Positions 1 through 9,463 of a stretch of 43,568 nt of DNA are shown here, in pieces. How positions within the stretch are numbered: the stretch's first letter is position 1; every line of letters begins with the position of its first letter. Source of the stretch: Gammaproteobacteria bacterium (lineage in GTDB: Bacteria > Pseudomonadota > Gammaproteobacteria > JAKBBU01); the NCBI GenBank assembly GCA_021773195.1, contig JAJFKN010000041.1, positions 1 to 43,568 on the forward strand. Reading direction: 5' to 3'. Below the pieces are notes generated by a model. It searched no databases. It was not told where the DNA came from and saw nothing but the letters and a program-made list of their open reading frames with translations. A program made the position numbers and the translations under genes.

Positions 1-864
1 TGCCGCATCTACGGTAATTTGCACCGTTTGATCCGCTGTGTCGGCTTTATCCCCGTTCAAGTTGGGGCTGCCTTCGTTGGTGGCTGTAATGGTAGCCGTC
101 ACGGGGCTGCTGGTAGCCGTGGTGGCCGTACCTGAAATCACACCGTCTTTAGACATACTCAAACCAGCGGGTAAGCCCGTGGCCGAATAACTCACAATAT
201 CACCCGTAAACTTAGGCGTCACGGAGACATTGGACACCGTATCACCCACCGTCATGGTTTGTGCTTTGATGCTGCCTTTGCTGGCAGGCACTTCAAACAC
301 ATTTACGGTAAAGCTTTGGGTGGCTTTCTCAGCCGTGGATTCATCGGAGGAACTGTAAGCCGTCACCGTCATCTTATCGGCGCCGGATTTATCACCACTG
401 TCGATGGTCCCCGTGATTTGGTTGCCACTCAAGGTGATCCCGGCAGGTGCCCCCGTCAGGCTGTAGTGGTCGATGTCGCCTTTGAACTTAGTGCTCACAT
501 CCACGGATTGAATGGCGTGGCCTTGATAGGCGTTTTGATCCGCGATGCTACCTTGCGCCGCTGGTGGTACTGCTGCCGCATCTACGGTAATTTGCACCGT
601 TTGATCCGCCGTGTCGGCTTTATCCCCGTTCAAGTTGGGGCTGCCTTCATTGGTGGCCGTAATGGTAGCCGTCACGGGACTGCTAGTGGCCGTGGTAGCC
701 GTACCAGAAATCACACCGTCTTTAGACATACTCAAGCCGGCGGGTAAACCCGTGGCCGAATAACTCACGATGTCACCCGTAAACTTAGGCGTCACGGAAA
801 CATTGGACACCGTATCACCTACGGTTACGGTTTGCGCTTTAATGCTGCCTTTGGTTGCAGGCAC
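1..864. repeat. 573-bp tandem repeat inside the adhesin gene
   Basis: Bases 1-291 and 574-864 are near-identical copies (about 22 differences by eye), giving a 573-bp period or 191 residues: one pair of alternating Ig-like domain types. Only two or three of the differences change the protein, for example a Met/Val and a Ser/Thr exchange near the domain start. The intervening domains (about 292-573 and 865-1150) are the second, more diverged type. The array continues beyond the left edge. Confidence 0.9.
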
Positions 865-3126
865 TGCATACACAGTCATATCCAATTCTTGCGTGGCAGA
901 TTGGCCTTTGGATGTATCAGCATCGCTGTATGCTGTCACCGTCATCTTATAAGTAGCGGCCTTAGCAGACGTGGTGATATCACCAGAAATACTGTTGCCA
1001 TTCAACGTCACACCATCCGGCACATTACCACTCAAGCTATAATGGTCGATGTCACCACGGAAATAATCCGTCACATTCACGGGTTTAACATAGTGATTCT
1101 GATAAAGACCTTGAGCTGTCATGGCACCTTTAGCCGCGGGCGCTACAAAGCGTTTTTCTAAATCAATGTTCAAGGTATAGCTGGAAGTTTTACCGTTCAC
1201 ATTGGTTGCGGTAATGGGAACAGAATAACTGTTATCTTGATCCGCGGTGTAAATGGGGTCACCCACTAAATGGCCCTTATTGGTGAACTTAATGCCGCGG
1301 GGCAACATAGCCGTATCGGCAGAATAAGTTAAGGTTTCATTCTTCGCATCGGTGGAGAATTTACCCGTAACCACATCTTCGTTAACAGGCTTACCAGAAG
1401 TCCAAGTTTCAGACTCGTCTCCAGTGCTTGTTACCTTGGAGGGATCCACAGTCAAATCAAAATCCGTAGGTTTACTTTCGTCGCCATAGGAATTAGTGGC
1501 CACCACAACAAACTTGTAGCTTTGTGTTTTGTCCACAATAGGGGCTACGCCACTTAAAATACCTGTTTCACTGTTGAACTGGAAATGACCCTGGCGAGGC
1601 GAAATCAATTTATAGGTAATCTTGTTATCGTCTTTACCACCCTTCGCTTTGGCGTTGGGATCTTGCAATGAGAAATAATCATTGAAATTTATAGACCCAC
1701 TGGTATTTTCCTGCATGGTCTTGGGTGGAATACTGCCATTGGGTACTGGATGAGTTTGCGGTGAAACCACCAATGTTACGGGCTGAGTAGCACTACCGTA
1801 TTTCTCACTCTTAGCGACTATATCAAAAGTGAAAGACGTATCTTCCTCGGCCGAAGGACCAACACCGACCACTTCACCATTGTTAGTGATACGCACAGAG
1901 CTAGGGGGTGGACTAGAGCTATCACTACCGAAAGTAATATTGGCATCATCGGGGCCTGCGAAATGACTAGCAATGGATTCATGGAATGTATCACCGGCCG
2001 TCACATCAATATCGGGAATAGGTTCAGAACTTAACTGTTGTATTGGATTAGCAATGGTTGTTTGATCGGCCACGGCTAATACTTCAGGCATGTAAACAGC
2101 AGGCTTGGCAGTCCAATCGGCGATGTTCAATTGATTTTCGCTGCGATCTAAGTTGTAACCCGTTTGTTTTTCACGGGGGTCACCATCCCAACGATAACCT
2201 ACAGTCACCCCCCCACGCACATCATTGTTGCCAGTAGTTTTGCCTTCTACATAGCCAGCGTTAACGCCCACTTCTAAGCGCGTACCGGGACGGGAATTCA
2301 CTAACCAATTCAACCCAGCATTGACTTCATTGTAAGGTGCACGGGCACTGGCCATAATAGTGGTTTTTAAACGGTTGCTCACTAACTGTTGGTAATTCAC
2401 CGTGGCACCAAAGCCTTGGGTATTATTATCATTAGCATTGTATTTAGAATCGTATTTGACCGAATCATAATTTAAATCGGCAGACACTAAGCCCGTTTTC
2501 CAAGGATTGGATTCTGCACCTGCAGCAAATCCGTAAGAATCAGCGCCAGCAATATGTCGAAGGTTGGTACCAGCGGAATAGACTTTAGAAGAAAGATTTT
2601 TACTTTTAGATTTGGAATAGTAACCGGTACTATGCAAATTATTCACATAACGTTTATTGACTAAATATTCGTAGGCAGCACCTACGGCATTCTGACCCAC
2701 CCATTGGTCGGTGCTGCCAGAATCAAAATCGAAATTCATTTTTTGTGCTAAACGCTCAGCAGTGACTTTAACGCGATGGCGCTCTAAGAATTGGTGACCG
2801 TAGGTGGCACTTAAACGATAACTTTTGGCGCCGGCTTCTGCACCGATAGCCAAAGCTTGGTATTCTGAGATGGGTGCGGAGTATTGAGCCGTCACCATGG
2901 GGCCATATAGTTTGCTGTATTGAGCGCCCACTTGAACGGGACCCTTCAAGCCCAGCTGATCAGAATTAAAATTCAAAGTATCTGTGGGCACAATGTATTT
3001 GGGCCCTTGATCTAATGTATTCACCTTCTTTGCGGTATCGGCGAAAGAGCCCATAACCACAAACATTGGCAAAATAAACGCTAAGGTCTGCTTAGCATTG
3101 AAAAGCTTGCTACGAAAAACGTGCAT
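1..3126 (-). CDS. Large outer-membrane adhesin, N-terminal beta-barrel plus tandem Ig-like repeats (partial, C-terminus off window)
   Basis: The frame is open without a stop from 3126 to the left edge, at least 1042 codons. I chose the ATG at 3126 because a GGGG ribosome site (3135-3138) lies 8 bases upstream. Residues 1-29 form a signal peptide with a hydrophobic core ending in MGSFA. Residues about 40-345 alternate polar and hydrophobic residues with many Gly, Tyr and Asn, as in an outer-membrane beta-barrel; they contain segments such as GAQYSKLYGPMVTAQYSAP and end near VGYRWDGD. From about residue 370 the chain is a series of domains of about 95 residues with the PAGLSMSKDGVISGTAT pattern of putative-Ig (He_PIG/cadherin-like) domains. 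A barrel before the passenger recalls inverse autotransporters, but I see no intimin-family identity. Inferred role: surface adhesion or host contact. Exact family unknown. Confidence 0.8.
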   Translation of the reverse strand, partial: MHVFRSKLFNAKQTLAFILPMFVVMGSFADTAKKVNTLDQGPKYIVPTDTLNFNSDQLGLKGPVQVGAQYSKLYGPMVTAQYSAPISEYQALAIGAEAGAKSYRLSATYGHQFLERHRVKVTAERLAQKMNFDFDSGSTDQWVGQNAVGAAYEYLVNKRYVNNLHSTGYYSKSKSKNLSSKVYSAGTNLRHIAGADSYGFAAGAESNPWKTGLVSADLNYDSVKYDSKYNANDNNTQGFGATVNYQQLVSNRLKTTIMASARAPYNEVNAGLNWLVNSRPGTRLEVGVNAGYVEGKTTGNNDVRGGVTVGYRWDGDPREKQTGYNLDRSENQLNIADWTAKPAVYMPEVLAVADQTTIANPIQQLSSEPIPDIDVTAGDTFHESIASHFAGPDDANITFGSDSSSPPPSSVRITNNGEVVGVGPSAEEDTSFTFDIVAKSEKYGSATQPVTLVVSPQTHPVPNGSIPPKTMQENTSGSINFNDYFSLQDPNAKAKGGKDDNKITYKLISPRQGHFQFNSETGILSGVAPIVDKTQSYKFVVVATNSYGDESKPTDFDLTVDPSKVTSTGDESETWTSGKPVNEDVVTGKFSTDAKNETLTYSADTAMLPRGIKFTNKGHLVGDPIYTADQDNSYSVPITATNVNGKTSSYTLNIDLEKRFVAPAAKGAMTAQGLYQNHYVKPVNVTDYFRGDIDHYSLSGNVPDGVTLNGNSISGDITTSAKAATYKMTVTAYSDADTSKGQSATQELDMTVYAVPATKGSIKAQTVTVGDTVSNVSVTPKFTGDIVSYSATGLPAGLSMSKDGVISGTATTATSSPVTATITATNEGSPNLNGDKADTADQTVQITVDAAAVPPAAQGSIADQNAYQGHAIQSVDVSTKFKGDIDHYSLTGAPAGITLSGNQITGTIDSGDKSGADKMTVTAYSSSDESTAEKATQSFTVNVFEVPASKGSIKAQTMTVGDTVSNVSVTPKFTGDIVSYSATGLPAGLSMSKDGVISGTATTATSSPVTATITATNEGSPNLNGDKADTADQTVQITVDAA

Positions 3127-3504
3127 GTTTCATACCCCTACTACGAGATCCTTACGCTGGAACGTACAAATCCTGTTTGAAACATCTTCCATGAGCAAAA
3201 TTGCACCATCTATCTAGAGAGCACAATATCACCGAGGTCAGCACATCCTTATGCAAAACCAGTAATAGACTATGTCTAATTTGTCCTAAAAAGTGGCATT
3301 GTGATCTAAAAACGTCCACAAATACAACCTGTTACACCTTAGTACATACGTTACAAAAAAATACAACCAGAGTCAACTCTTTTTCCATAAAAAGTATGAG
3401 ATTGGTTTTTTATTGATCGCAAATAATATTAGGGTTTGTTTGCGTACAACTAGGGTCTGGTCCTATTAATCTACTGAGACAACCACGCCCTGGGAAGTGG
3501 CTGG
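3127..3504. other. AT-rich intergenic region upstream of the adhesin
   Basis: This gap of 378 bases lies between the methyltransferase stop and the adhesin start, both on the minus strand, so it should hold the adhesin promoter. I see a good ribosome site (3135-3138) but no convincing -35/-10 pair, and no gene. Confidence 0.5.
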
Positions 3505-4287
3505 TCAAATGCCCGAATCAGAAATCCCACCGGGAACCTTGCGCGTGATGAAAATGAGATTATTGCCGCCTAGCAACACTTCATCCTTCAAGGTTAAATC
3601 ACGACGATAACGTTTCTTACTTTCATCTGAGGTAAAGAAATTAATGGTCTTTAATAACCAAATCAATGGGTAATAAAAACGTTGTTTTTTCTTTTTATCG
3701 TTACGTTTAATTTCTACAATTTCCAAATCACTAATGCGAAATATAAATTCCAATTGCACGATGGTTAAGTGCGAATTATGAAAGTCAAAAAGATTACCAT
3801 TTTGAGCCAAATAGGAATCATACATGCTGGGCTTACTTACAAAACCCTGTAACAAATATTTAACCCGCCGCTCCATACTGGAATAGTTTGGAATAGAAAA
3901 CACTCCCGTACCGCCCGGCTTTAACACGCGACTGAATTCTTTCGCAGCTTGGAAAGGATCCGTCATATGTTCTAAACCATCAACACAACAAACATAATCG
4001 TAGGTGTTATCATCAGCATCAATTTTGCGATTTAAATCCGTATAAACACATTCAACATTTTCTACGGAAAAAATATCGGGATTGATTTCGCCGCCATCTA
4101 CATCAAAGCCCAATTCATGCAATCTCAAACAGAGGTGACCATAACCCGCCGGGGCATCCAATACCTTACCTCTTGGTTGTTCAGCAAACCAATCAAGGAT
4201 TGTTTTATGAATGCTGCGCCTAGCTTTAGGCTTTGCGGCTGGGTTTTCTGAGGGTTGTTCTGTGGAGGCTCGCGCGATAGATGACAT
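3505..4287 (-). CDS. Class I SAM-dependent methyltransferase
   Basis: The product of 260 residues is a Rossmann-fold methyltransferase of the UbiE/Methyltransf_11 type. Motif I is VLDAPAGYGHL, with the acidic end of strand 2 in GGEINPD. The segment DYVCCVDGLEHMTDP matches motif IV, and RVLKPGGTGVFSIPN is the post-IV signature. A basic C-terminal region (NDKKKKQRF, KKRYRRD) could contact a membrane or an acidic substrate. I chose the start at 4287 because GGAAG lies 8 bases upstream and the longer reading frame back to 4368 has no ribosome site and would overlap apbC. Substrate unknown. It follows apbC on the same strand with a gap of 73 bases and may be co-transcribed. Confidence 0.8.
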   Translation of the reverse strand: MSSIARASTEQPSENPAAKPKARRSIHKTILDWFAEQPRGKVLDAPAGYGHLCLRLHELGFDVDGGEINPDIFSVENVECVYTDLNRKIDADDNTYDYVCCVDGLEHMTDPFQAAKEFSRVLKPGGTGVFSIPNYSSMERRVKYLLQGFVSKPSMYDSYLAQNGNLFDFHNSHLTIVQLEFIFRISDLEIVEIKRNDKKKKQRFYYPLIWLLKTINFFTSDESKKRYRRDLTLKDEVLLGGNNLIFITRKVPGGISDSGI

Positions 4288-4360
4288 AAAATTCACTTCC
4301 AAAATGATCGTCAGTATGGGCCGCCATTCTATCCACCTTGTTGGACCCTTGTCAAAGTGC

Positions 4361-5419
4361 TTATTCAATAACTATCTTGGGGAATTTAGCGCTGTAATCT
4401 TTACCTTGAAGAGCCAATTGCGCGGCCATGTTTAAAGCAATATTGAGGTAACGACCCGCTAGTTCACTGTCCGGCTCCGCCGCTACGGTGGGGCAGCCTC
4501 CATCGGCTTGTTCGCGGATGCGTTTATCCAAGGGTAATGAACCTAACAAGCGCACATCATATTCTTGTGCCATGCGCTCTCCTCCGCCTTGGCCAAAGAC
4601 AGCTTCATCATGTCCGCACTTAGGACAATGAAAATGCGCCATGTTTTCCACCAAACCCAGAACAGGAATTTTTACTTTACTGAACATTTCCACAGCGCGG
4701 CGCGCATCCAGCAAGGCCATGTCTTGAGGCGTTGTGACCACAAGCGCTCCGGCCACGGGAATCTTTTGTGACAGGGTCAATTGAATATCCCCCGTGCCCG
4801 GTGGCAAGTCTACGATGAGATAATCCAAATCCTGCCACTTGGTATCGCGCAATAATTGTTGCAACGCGCTGCTCACCATGGGTCCGCGCCATACCATGGG
4901 CGCTTTGTCCCCCACAAGATAACCCATGGACATGGATTGCAAACCATGACGCACCACAGGCTGCATGGATTTACCGTCAACACTTTCGGGTTTTTCATTA
5001 ACGCCCAGCATCAAAGGTTGGCTAGGGCCGTAAATATCCGCATCTAAAATCCCAACCTTGGCGCCTTCGCGCAATAAAGCCAAGGCCACATTCACCGCCA
5101 CAGTAGATTTACCCACGCCACCTTTGCCAGAAGCCACAGCAATGATGTTTTTGATATTGGGTTGTTGTAGGGAGGGGTTTTGTGAAGCATGGGATGCAAT
5201 TTGCCAATCCACGATTATTTCATGTGGAACATAATTTAATTTAGCTTGCAATAATTCTGTTAATTGCGTTTTTAATTGTGCTTGATAGTGATGAGCAGGA
5301 AATCCCAATTGAATATGCAATTTATCCCTATCACAACTTGTCACAAAGTCCACTAAAGGACGCTGGCTGTGGCGCTCCTGCACCTCAGCCAGTATTTCTA
5401 AAATAGCGTCCTTAGACAT
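4361..5419 (-). CDS. apbC: Iron-sulfur cluster carrier protein, Mrp/ApbC family P-loop ATPase
   Basis: A cytosolic P-loop ATPase of 352 residues that carries Fe-S clusters to apoproteins. Residues 1-80 are the MIP18/DUF59-like N-terminal domain. The deviant Walker A motif SGKGGVGKST lies at about 97-106, followed by GILDADIYGPSQP and YLIVDLPPGTGD. The cluster-binding pair is in HCPKCGHDEAVFG near residue 275. Length and motifs match enterobacterial ApbC. GAAGGA lies about 9 bases before the ATG. Divergent orientation with metG is common in gammaproteobacteria; here a gene of unknown function sits between the two. Confidence 0.96.
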   Translation of the reverse strand: MSKDAILEILAEVQERHSQRPLVDFVTSCDRDKLHIQLGFPAHHYQAQLKTQLTELLQAKLNYVPHEIIVDWQIASHASQNPSLQQPNIKNIIAVASGKGGVGKSTVAVNVALALLREGAKVGILDADIYGPSQPLMLGVNEKPESVDGKSMQPVVRHGLQSMSMGYLVGDKAPMVWRGPMVSSALQQLLRDTKWQDLDYLIVDLPPGTGDIQLTLSQKIPVAGALVVTTPQDMALLDARRAVEMFSKVKIPVLGLVENMAHFHCPKCGHDEAVFGQGGGERMAQEYDVRLLGSLPLDKRIREQADGGCPTVAAEPDSELAGRYLNIALNMAAQLALQGKDYSAKFPKIVIE

Positions 5420-5444
5420 GAATGATTTCCTTCAATGTCACGAA

Positions 5445-6848
5445 CTATTGATTCAGCGTGGCTTCATGAGAACGCGTTATTTCCTCATATTTAGTGGGGA
5501 AGATAGTTGCCAAATTCTCACCAAAGAGAGCCGTGAGCTGACCGTCTACATTTAAAATTCTCGCCAAAACAAGTAAGGCGCCCTCAACGTTAGTTTCATC
5601 CTGAATAGACCCAAAGTGTTGACCATAGGTTGGTGTTCTAGCATCAACAGCTTGATACAAGGTACTTAACGCTGCGATTTGATTATAGCTCGCACCCATA
5701 TCTACGAAATGCAAAAATAAACGTTTTAAACCGGGGTAACCTCTAGTCTCCAGCCTAGCTAGAGCTGCATCTTGAGTTTGTAAAAACACTTTCAGCCTCT
5801 CATCCAGGTTGGCGGTAGAATTTTCTTTAGCAAATTCACCTTCTACAGTGCCTACATCAGTACCGAACACCATATCCCGCGCTACTAATTGACGACGTTG
5901 CTCATAACTCAAGGTTTCCCCATCAGTCCGCTCAGCAGCATGACCTAACTCACTGAAAATTTCCTCCGCCCATCCTGCAAAGGTTTGTTTACCATATGGT
6001 TGTGCAGGGAAAGTAGTAGTACTAGTCTTTCTACCATGCTCAGCATCAGCAGAATCTTCTTCATCGTCCTCATCGCTCCCACCGTAATAAAGATCCCTAT
6101 GAGCACCTTCACTCCTTTGCAAAGCATCAATGGCGGCTCGCAGCTGTGGCAAGGTACTGTGGTTATTATAAAGGCCCCCAGAAACCTTAACCAACTCTCC
6201 CATTGGAGCTAACATCGTCAACATCTGCTGCTCTGCTGTACTGCCAGCATCAAACTGAACGTTGCGCTCTTGGCCTAATATGTCGTACAACATAGCCAAC
6301 AAGTACTGATTTAACTGTATTTGCATACCAAGTCGAGTGTAAAGTGAAGCAATACTCTGTTGGTTTTGATGTGCGAGGAGCAACCCCGCTTCGGCATTGG
6401 TTTCTGCTGAGCGTGAAACTTCACCTTCCTTTATAACTATCTGCCCCGTTTTATCACGCGCGCCGTAACAACGGTTGGTGCATGCCAATATCGTAAATAC
6501 AACTAAGGCAACAGTAAGGGATATAACACCGCCCGTACCATAATAAGCACCCTGAGCGAGAAGGGAATCAATGGCATAACCCCATTCTTCACTGATGAAG
6601 TTAGACAGTCTTGCCCCCATTGGGAAACCTAATGCATAGGCCATGACGACAGGCAAGAGGAGAATAAAGGTAGTTAATAAATTAAGGCTTAAGAAAGGAT
6701 TGATTAACGGTCGCCGTCTGCCGGCTTCTGTGGCTTCTAGGGCTGTACTGGAAGTGCTAGCAACATCAATGGCAACATGGTCATCGCGACCAGAAGCACT
6801 CACTAACGGTGAATGTTCATCCAAATCTTGGCTTTCTGGTCTTTGCAT
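5445..6848 (-). CDS. Two-pass membrane protein of unknown function, possible effector
   Basis: I do not recognise this protein of 467 residues. The N-terminus (about 50 residues) is polar and contains DEHSPLVS. It is followed by hydrophobic helices at about residues 54-75 (LLTTFILLLPVVMAYALGF) and 106-126 (GVISLTVALVVFTILACT). The remaining 340 residues are soluble and mostly helical, with an acidic run SDEDDEEDSADAE near residue 260. I prefer the ATG at 6848 over the one at 6854, because AGAGG is 8 bases from the former and only 2 from the latter. It lies 25 bases upstream of apbC on the same strand. The N-terminal tail, acidic linker and lack of known domains fit a host-interaction protein, but this is inference. 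Confidence 0.75.
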   Translation of the reverse strand: MQRPESQDLDEHSPLVSASGRDDHVAIDVASTSSTALEATEAGRRRPLINPFLSLNLLTTFILLLPVVMAYALGFPMGARLSNFISEEWGYAIDSLLAQGAYYGTGGVISLTVALVVFTILACTNRCYGARDKTGQIVIKEGEVSRSAETNAEAGLLLAHQNQQSIASLYTRLGMQIQLNQYLLAMLYDILGQERNVQFDAGSTAEQQMLTMLAPMGELVKVSGGLYNNHSTLPQLRAAIDALQRSEGAHRDLYYGGSDEDDEEDSADAEHGRKTSTTTFPAQPYGKQTFAGWAEEIFSELGHAAERTDGETLSYEQRRQLVARDMVFGTDVGTVEGEFAKENSTANLDERLKVFLQTQDAALARLETRGYPGLKRLFLHFVDMGASYNQIAALSTLYQAVDARTPTYGQHFGSIQDETNVEGALLVLARILNVDGQLTALFGENLATIFPTKYEEITRSHEATLNQ

Positions 6849-6975
6849 TTTCATTTCCTCTTATTTGTATTCATGCTATTTTACATGGTTATTCTTTGTG
6901 CTATAGGCATTTTCCCGAGCACCCGTTAAAAAATACTACAACAGAGGCCATGAACATAGCAAGCATAGATTTTGC

Positions 6976-7004
6976 CTGACAGTGTTAAAAAAATTCGCTA
7001 TCAT
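6976..7004 (+). promoter_or_regulatory. Candidate metG promoter
   Basis: CTGACA (6976-6981), a 17-bp spacer and TATCAT (6999-7004). The expected transcription start, 6-7 bases downstream, falls on the metG ATG at 7011. Confidence 0.45.
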
Positions 7005-7010
7005 GGACTC

Positions 7011-9026
7011 ATGCAACAGAAACACAGACAAATTTTAGTCACTAACGCTCTACCCTATGCCAATGGGCATTTGCATTTGGGCCATTTGGTAGGCTACATC
7101 CAAGGGGATATTTGGGTACGCTTTCAACGTATGCGTGGCCATGAGTGCTACTTTGTGTGCGGCAGTGACCAACATGGCACGCCCATTATGATCAAAGCAC
7201 AACAATTGGGCATAGAGCCGGAAGTGATGGTGGAACAAATTCATCAGGAACATGCGCAAGATTTGGCTGATTTTCATGTGACCTTCGATAATTTTTATAA
7301 AACTCATTGCCCAGAAAATGAAAAAATCGCTACGGACATCTTCAAACGCTTGCAGGATAAAGGTCAAATTCAAACCAAAACCATCCAACAAGCCTTCGAC
7401 CCTGAAAAAAATATGTTCTTGCCCGACCGTTATGTGCAGGGCACTTGCCCCAAATGCGAGGCGGTGGATCAATACGGCGATAATTGCGAAGTGTGCGGCG
7501 CTACTTATAGCCCCAGTGAATTGAAAGATGCGGTTTCCGTTTTAACGGGCGCTAAACCCATCGAAAAAGAATCTTTACATTATTTCTTCACCCTATCGCA
7601 ACATGAAGAACTATTGAAACAATGGGCCACAGCGGATCATTTGCAACCGGCCGTAGTGAGTAAATTACAAGAATGGTTTGAACAGGGCTTTCGCGATTGG
7701 GATATTTCCCGCGATGCGCCCTACTTTGGTTTTAACATTCCCGGTGAAAGCGATAAATACTTGTATGTATGGCTCGATGCGCCCATGGGTTACATGGCCA
7801 GCTTTGAGCAATATTGCAAAGACCATCCTAAGGTTAACTTTGATGATTATTGGGGTGCTGACAGTAAAACAGAATTGCATCATTTCATCGGCAAGGACAT
7901 TATTTATTTCCACACATTATTTTGGCCCGCCGTATTACACAATGCGGGATACCGCATGCCCACTTCCGTGGTAGCCAATGGCTTCTTGACGGTAGACGGA
8001 CAAAAGATGTCAAAATCCCGCGGTACCTTTATTAAAGCCCGCACCTATTTGGATCAGCTGGGCCCGGAATATTTACGCTATTACTTTGCGGCTAAATTAA
8101 ATAGCGGCATCGATGATTTAGATTTGAATTTAGATGACTTTGTGGCGCGGGTTAACAGCGACTTAGTGGGCAAATTCATTAATATTGCTAGCCGCTGTGC
8201 CGGATTCATCAGTAAACGTTTTGATGGCCAACTAAGTGATAGTCTGCATGATCAAGCCCTGTTTGATAGCTTTGCTAATGCCAGCGATGTCATTGCAGAA
8301 GATTATGAAAAGCGCGAATTCTCCCGCGCTATAAGACGCATCATGGAATTGGCCGATCACGCCAACCAATACATCAATGACCAAGCCCCTTGGGTATTAG
8401 TCAAAGAAGCAGGTAAAGAAGCATTGACACAACAGGTTTGCACCATGGGGATTAATTTATTCCGTGTGTTAATGGTATACCTGAAACCCATCTTGCCGGC
8501 ATTGGCCGAAAAGGTAGAAGGCTTCTTAGCTATTGAACCCTTACAATGGCATGATGCTCAGCAACCTTTGTTAAACCACAGTATCCAACCCTTTAAACAT
8601 TTAATGCAACGTATCGACGACAAAAGGATCACCGCCATGAAAGAAGCAGCTCAACAAGATTTAGATTCCAAAGTAACGGCTGTTGCAGAAGATAATAACT
8701 GCATTGAAATCGATGATTTCATGAAAGTAGATTTGCGCATTGCAAAAATTGTTTTGGCTGAATCCGTAGAAGGTGCCGATAAGTTGATTAAACTCACTCT
8801 AGACATCGGCGAAGAAAAACACCGTACAGTATTCGCTGGGATTAAATCTGCCTACAGTCCAGAAGATCTTACAGGGCGTATGACGATCATGGTAGCCAAC
8901 CTCAAACCCCGCAAAATGCGCTTTGGTTTGTCGGAAGGCATGGTCTTAGCCGCTGGACCTGGTGGCGATGAACTTTATATCCTCTCCCCTGATTCCGGTG
9001 CTAAGCCAGGCATGCGAGCTAAGTAA
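7011..9026 (+). CDS. metG: Methionyl-tRNA synthetase
   Basis: A cytosolic class I aminoacyl-tRNA synthetase of 671 residues that charges tRNA-Met. The HIGH-type motif is in [20 protein letters not shown]. The zinc knuckle has CPKCEAVD and CEVCGATY, the KMSKS motif is [13 protein letters not shown], and the C-terminal EMAP/Trbp-like tRNA-binding domain starts at [15 protein letters not shown] chose the ATG at 7011 because [13 protein letters not shown] then begins at the same distance from the start as in E. coli MetG (677 residues). The frame extends back to a TTG at 6972, but that is unlikely. There is no clear Shine-Dalgarno before 7011. Confidence 0.98.
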   Translation: MQQKHRQILVTNALPYANGHLHLGHLVGYIQGDIWVRFQRMRGHECYFVCGSDQHGTPIMIKAQQLGIEPEVMVEQIHQEHAQDLADFHVTFDNFYKTHCPENEKIATDIFKRLQDKGQIQTKTIQQAFDPEKNMFLPDRYVQGTCPKCEAVDQYGDNCEVCGATYSPSELKDAVSVLTGAKPIEKESLHYFFTLSQHEELLKQWATADHLQPAVVSKLQEWFEQGFRDWDISRDAPYFGFNIPGESDKYLYVWLDAPMGYMASFEQYCKDHPKVNFDDYWGADSKTELHHFIGKDIIYFHTLFWPAVLHNAGYRMPTSVVANGFLTVDGQKMSKSRGTFIKARTYLDQLGPEYLRYYFAAKLNSGIDDLDLNLDDFVARVNSDLVGKFINIASRCAGFISKRFDGQLSDSLHDQALFDSFANASDVIAEDYEKREFSRAIRRIMELADHANQYINDQAPWVLVKEAGKEALTQQVCTMGINLFRVLMVYLKPILPALAEKVEGFLAIEPLQWHDAQQPLLNHSIQPFKHLMQRIDDKRITAMKEAAQQDLDSKVTAVAEDNNCIEIDDFMKVDLRIAKIVLAESVEGADKLIKLTLDIGEEKHRTVFAGIKSAYSPEDLTGRMTIMVANLKPRKMRFGLSEGMVLAAGPGGDELYILSPDSGAKPGMRAK

Positions 9027-9034
9027 TTTCAGTT

Positions 9035-9147
9035 TGGACCCCGGAATAGCTTCGCCATCCGGGGTGACGTAAGAGGAAAATTCTAACGTCACCCTTGCAA
9101 TTTCTTCTAACGTCACCCCGGACACGCGTAGCGTATTCCGGGGTCTA
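9035..9147. repeat. Palindromic repeat pair (TGGACCCCGG...GGGGTGACGT family), inverted
   Basis: Copy 9035-9070 reads TGGACCCCGGAAT, a TTC loop, then ATCCGGGGTGACGT. Copy 9110-9147 is the same family on the opposite strand (ACGTCACCCCGGA ... TTCCGGGGTCTA). Each forms a GC-rich hairpin. The second copy ends 7 bases before the stop codon of the GIY-YIG gene. Confidence 0.9.
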
Positions 9148-9153
9148 TAAAAC

Positions 9154-9444
9154 CTAATGAACAATCTCATCATAAAGATCTGCCCAGTCTTTATTAAACT
9201 CACCAATAATATTCAACTTCCATTGTCTACGCCACTTCTTCAATTGCTTCTCTCTCTTAATAGCTTCATGAACATTTTCACATGCTTCATAATAAACTAA
9301 CTTGTTAAGTTCATATTTCTTGGTAAATCCTTCTAAAAGTGAATTTCGATGTATATATACACGTTTTACTAAATCTGTAGTTACGCCGGTATATAAGGTC
9401 CCATTTTTCTTATTCGACATGATGTATACGTAGGATTCTGGCAT
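9154..9444 (-). CDS. GIY-YIG nuclease domain protein
   Basis: A single-domain protein of 96 residues. The GIY-YIG half-motifs are YVYIMSNKKNGTLYTGVT (YVY ... YTG), followed by the catalytic-type Arg in DLVKRVYIHRN. The conserved Glu may be the one in VHEAIKREKQLKKW, the signature stretch of the short COG2827/YhbQ-like group. The start has AAGGATCATCC before the ATG. Inverted palindromic repeats flank it 7 bases from the stop and 20 bases from the start (9110-9147 and 9464-9499). Such small GIY-YIG proteins are common and mostly of unknown role. The flanks suggest a link to repeat dispersal, which is inference. Confidence 0.9.
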   Translation of the reverse strand: MPESYVYIMSNKKNGTLYTGVTTDLVKRVYIHRNSLLEGFTKKYELNKLVYYEACENVHEAIKREKQLKKWRRQWKLNIIGEFNKDWADLYDEIVH

Positions 9445-9463
9445 GGATGATCCTTTTTAGATA

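Noticed and set aside
3110..3133. Seven-codon reading frame overlapping the adhesin start, a possible upstream regulator
   Set aside because: Its ATG at 3133 is only one base from the GGGG ribosome site, which instead fits the adhesin ATG at 3126.
3201..3416. Plus-strand reading frame of 71 codons in the adhesin upstream region
   Set aside because: No ribosome site, no family features and unlike the codon use of neighbouring genes; probably chance in an AT-rich promoter region.
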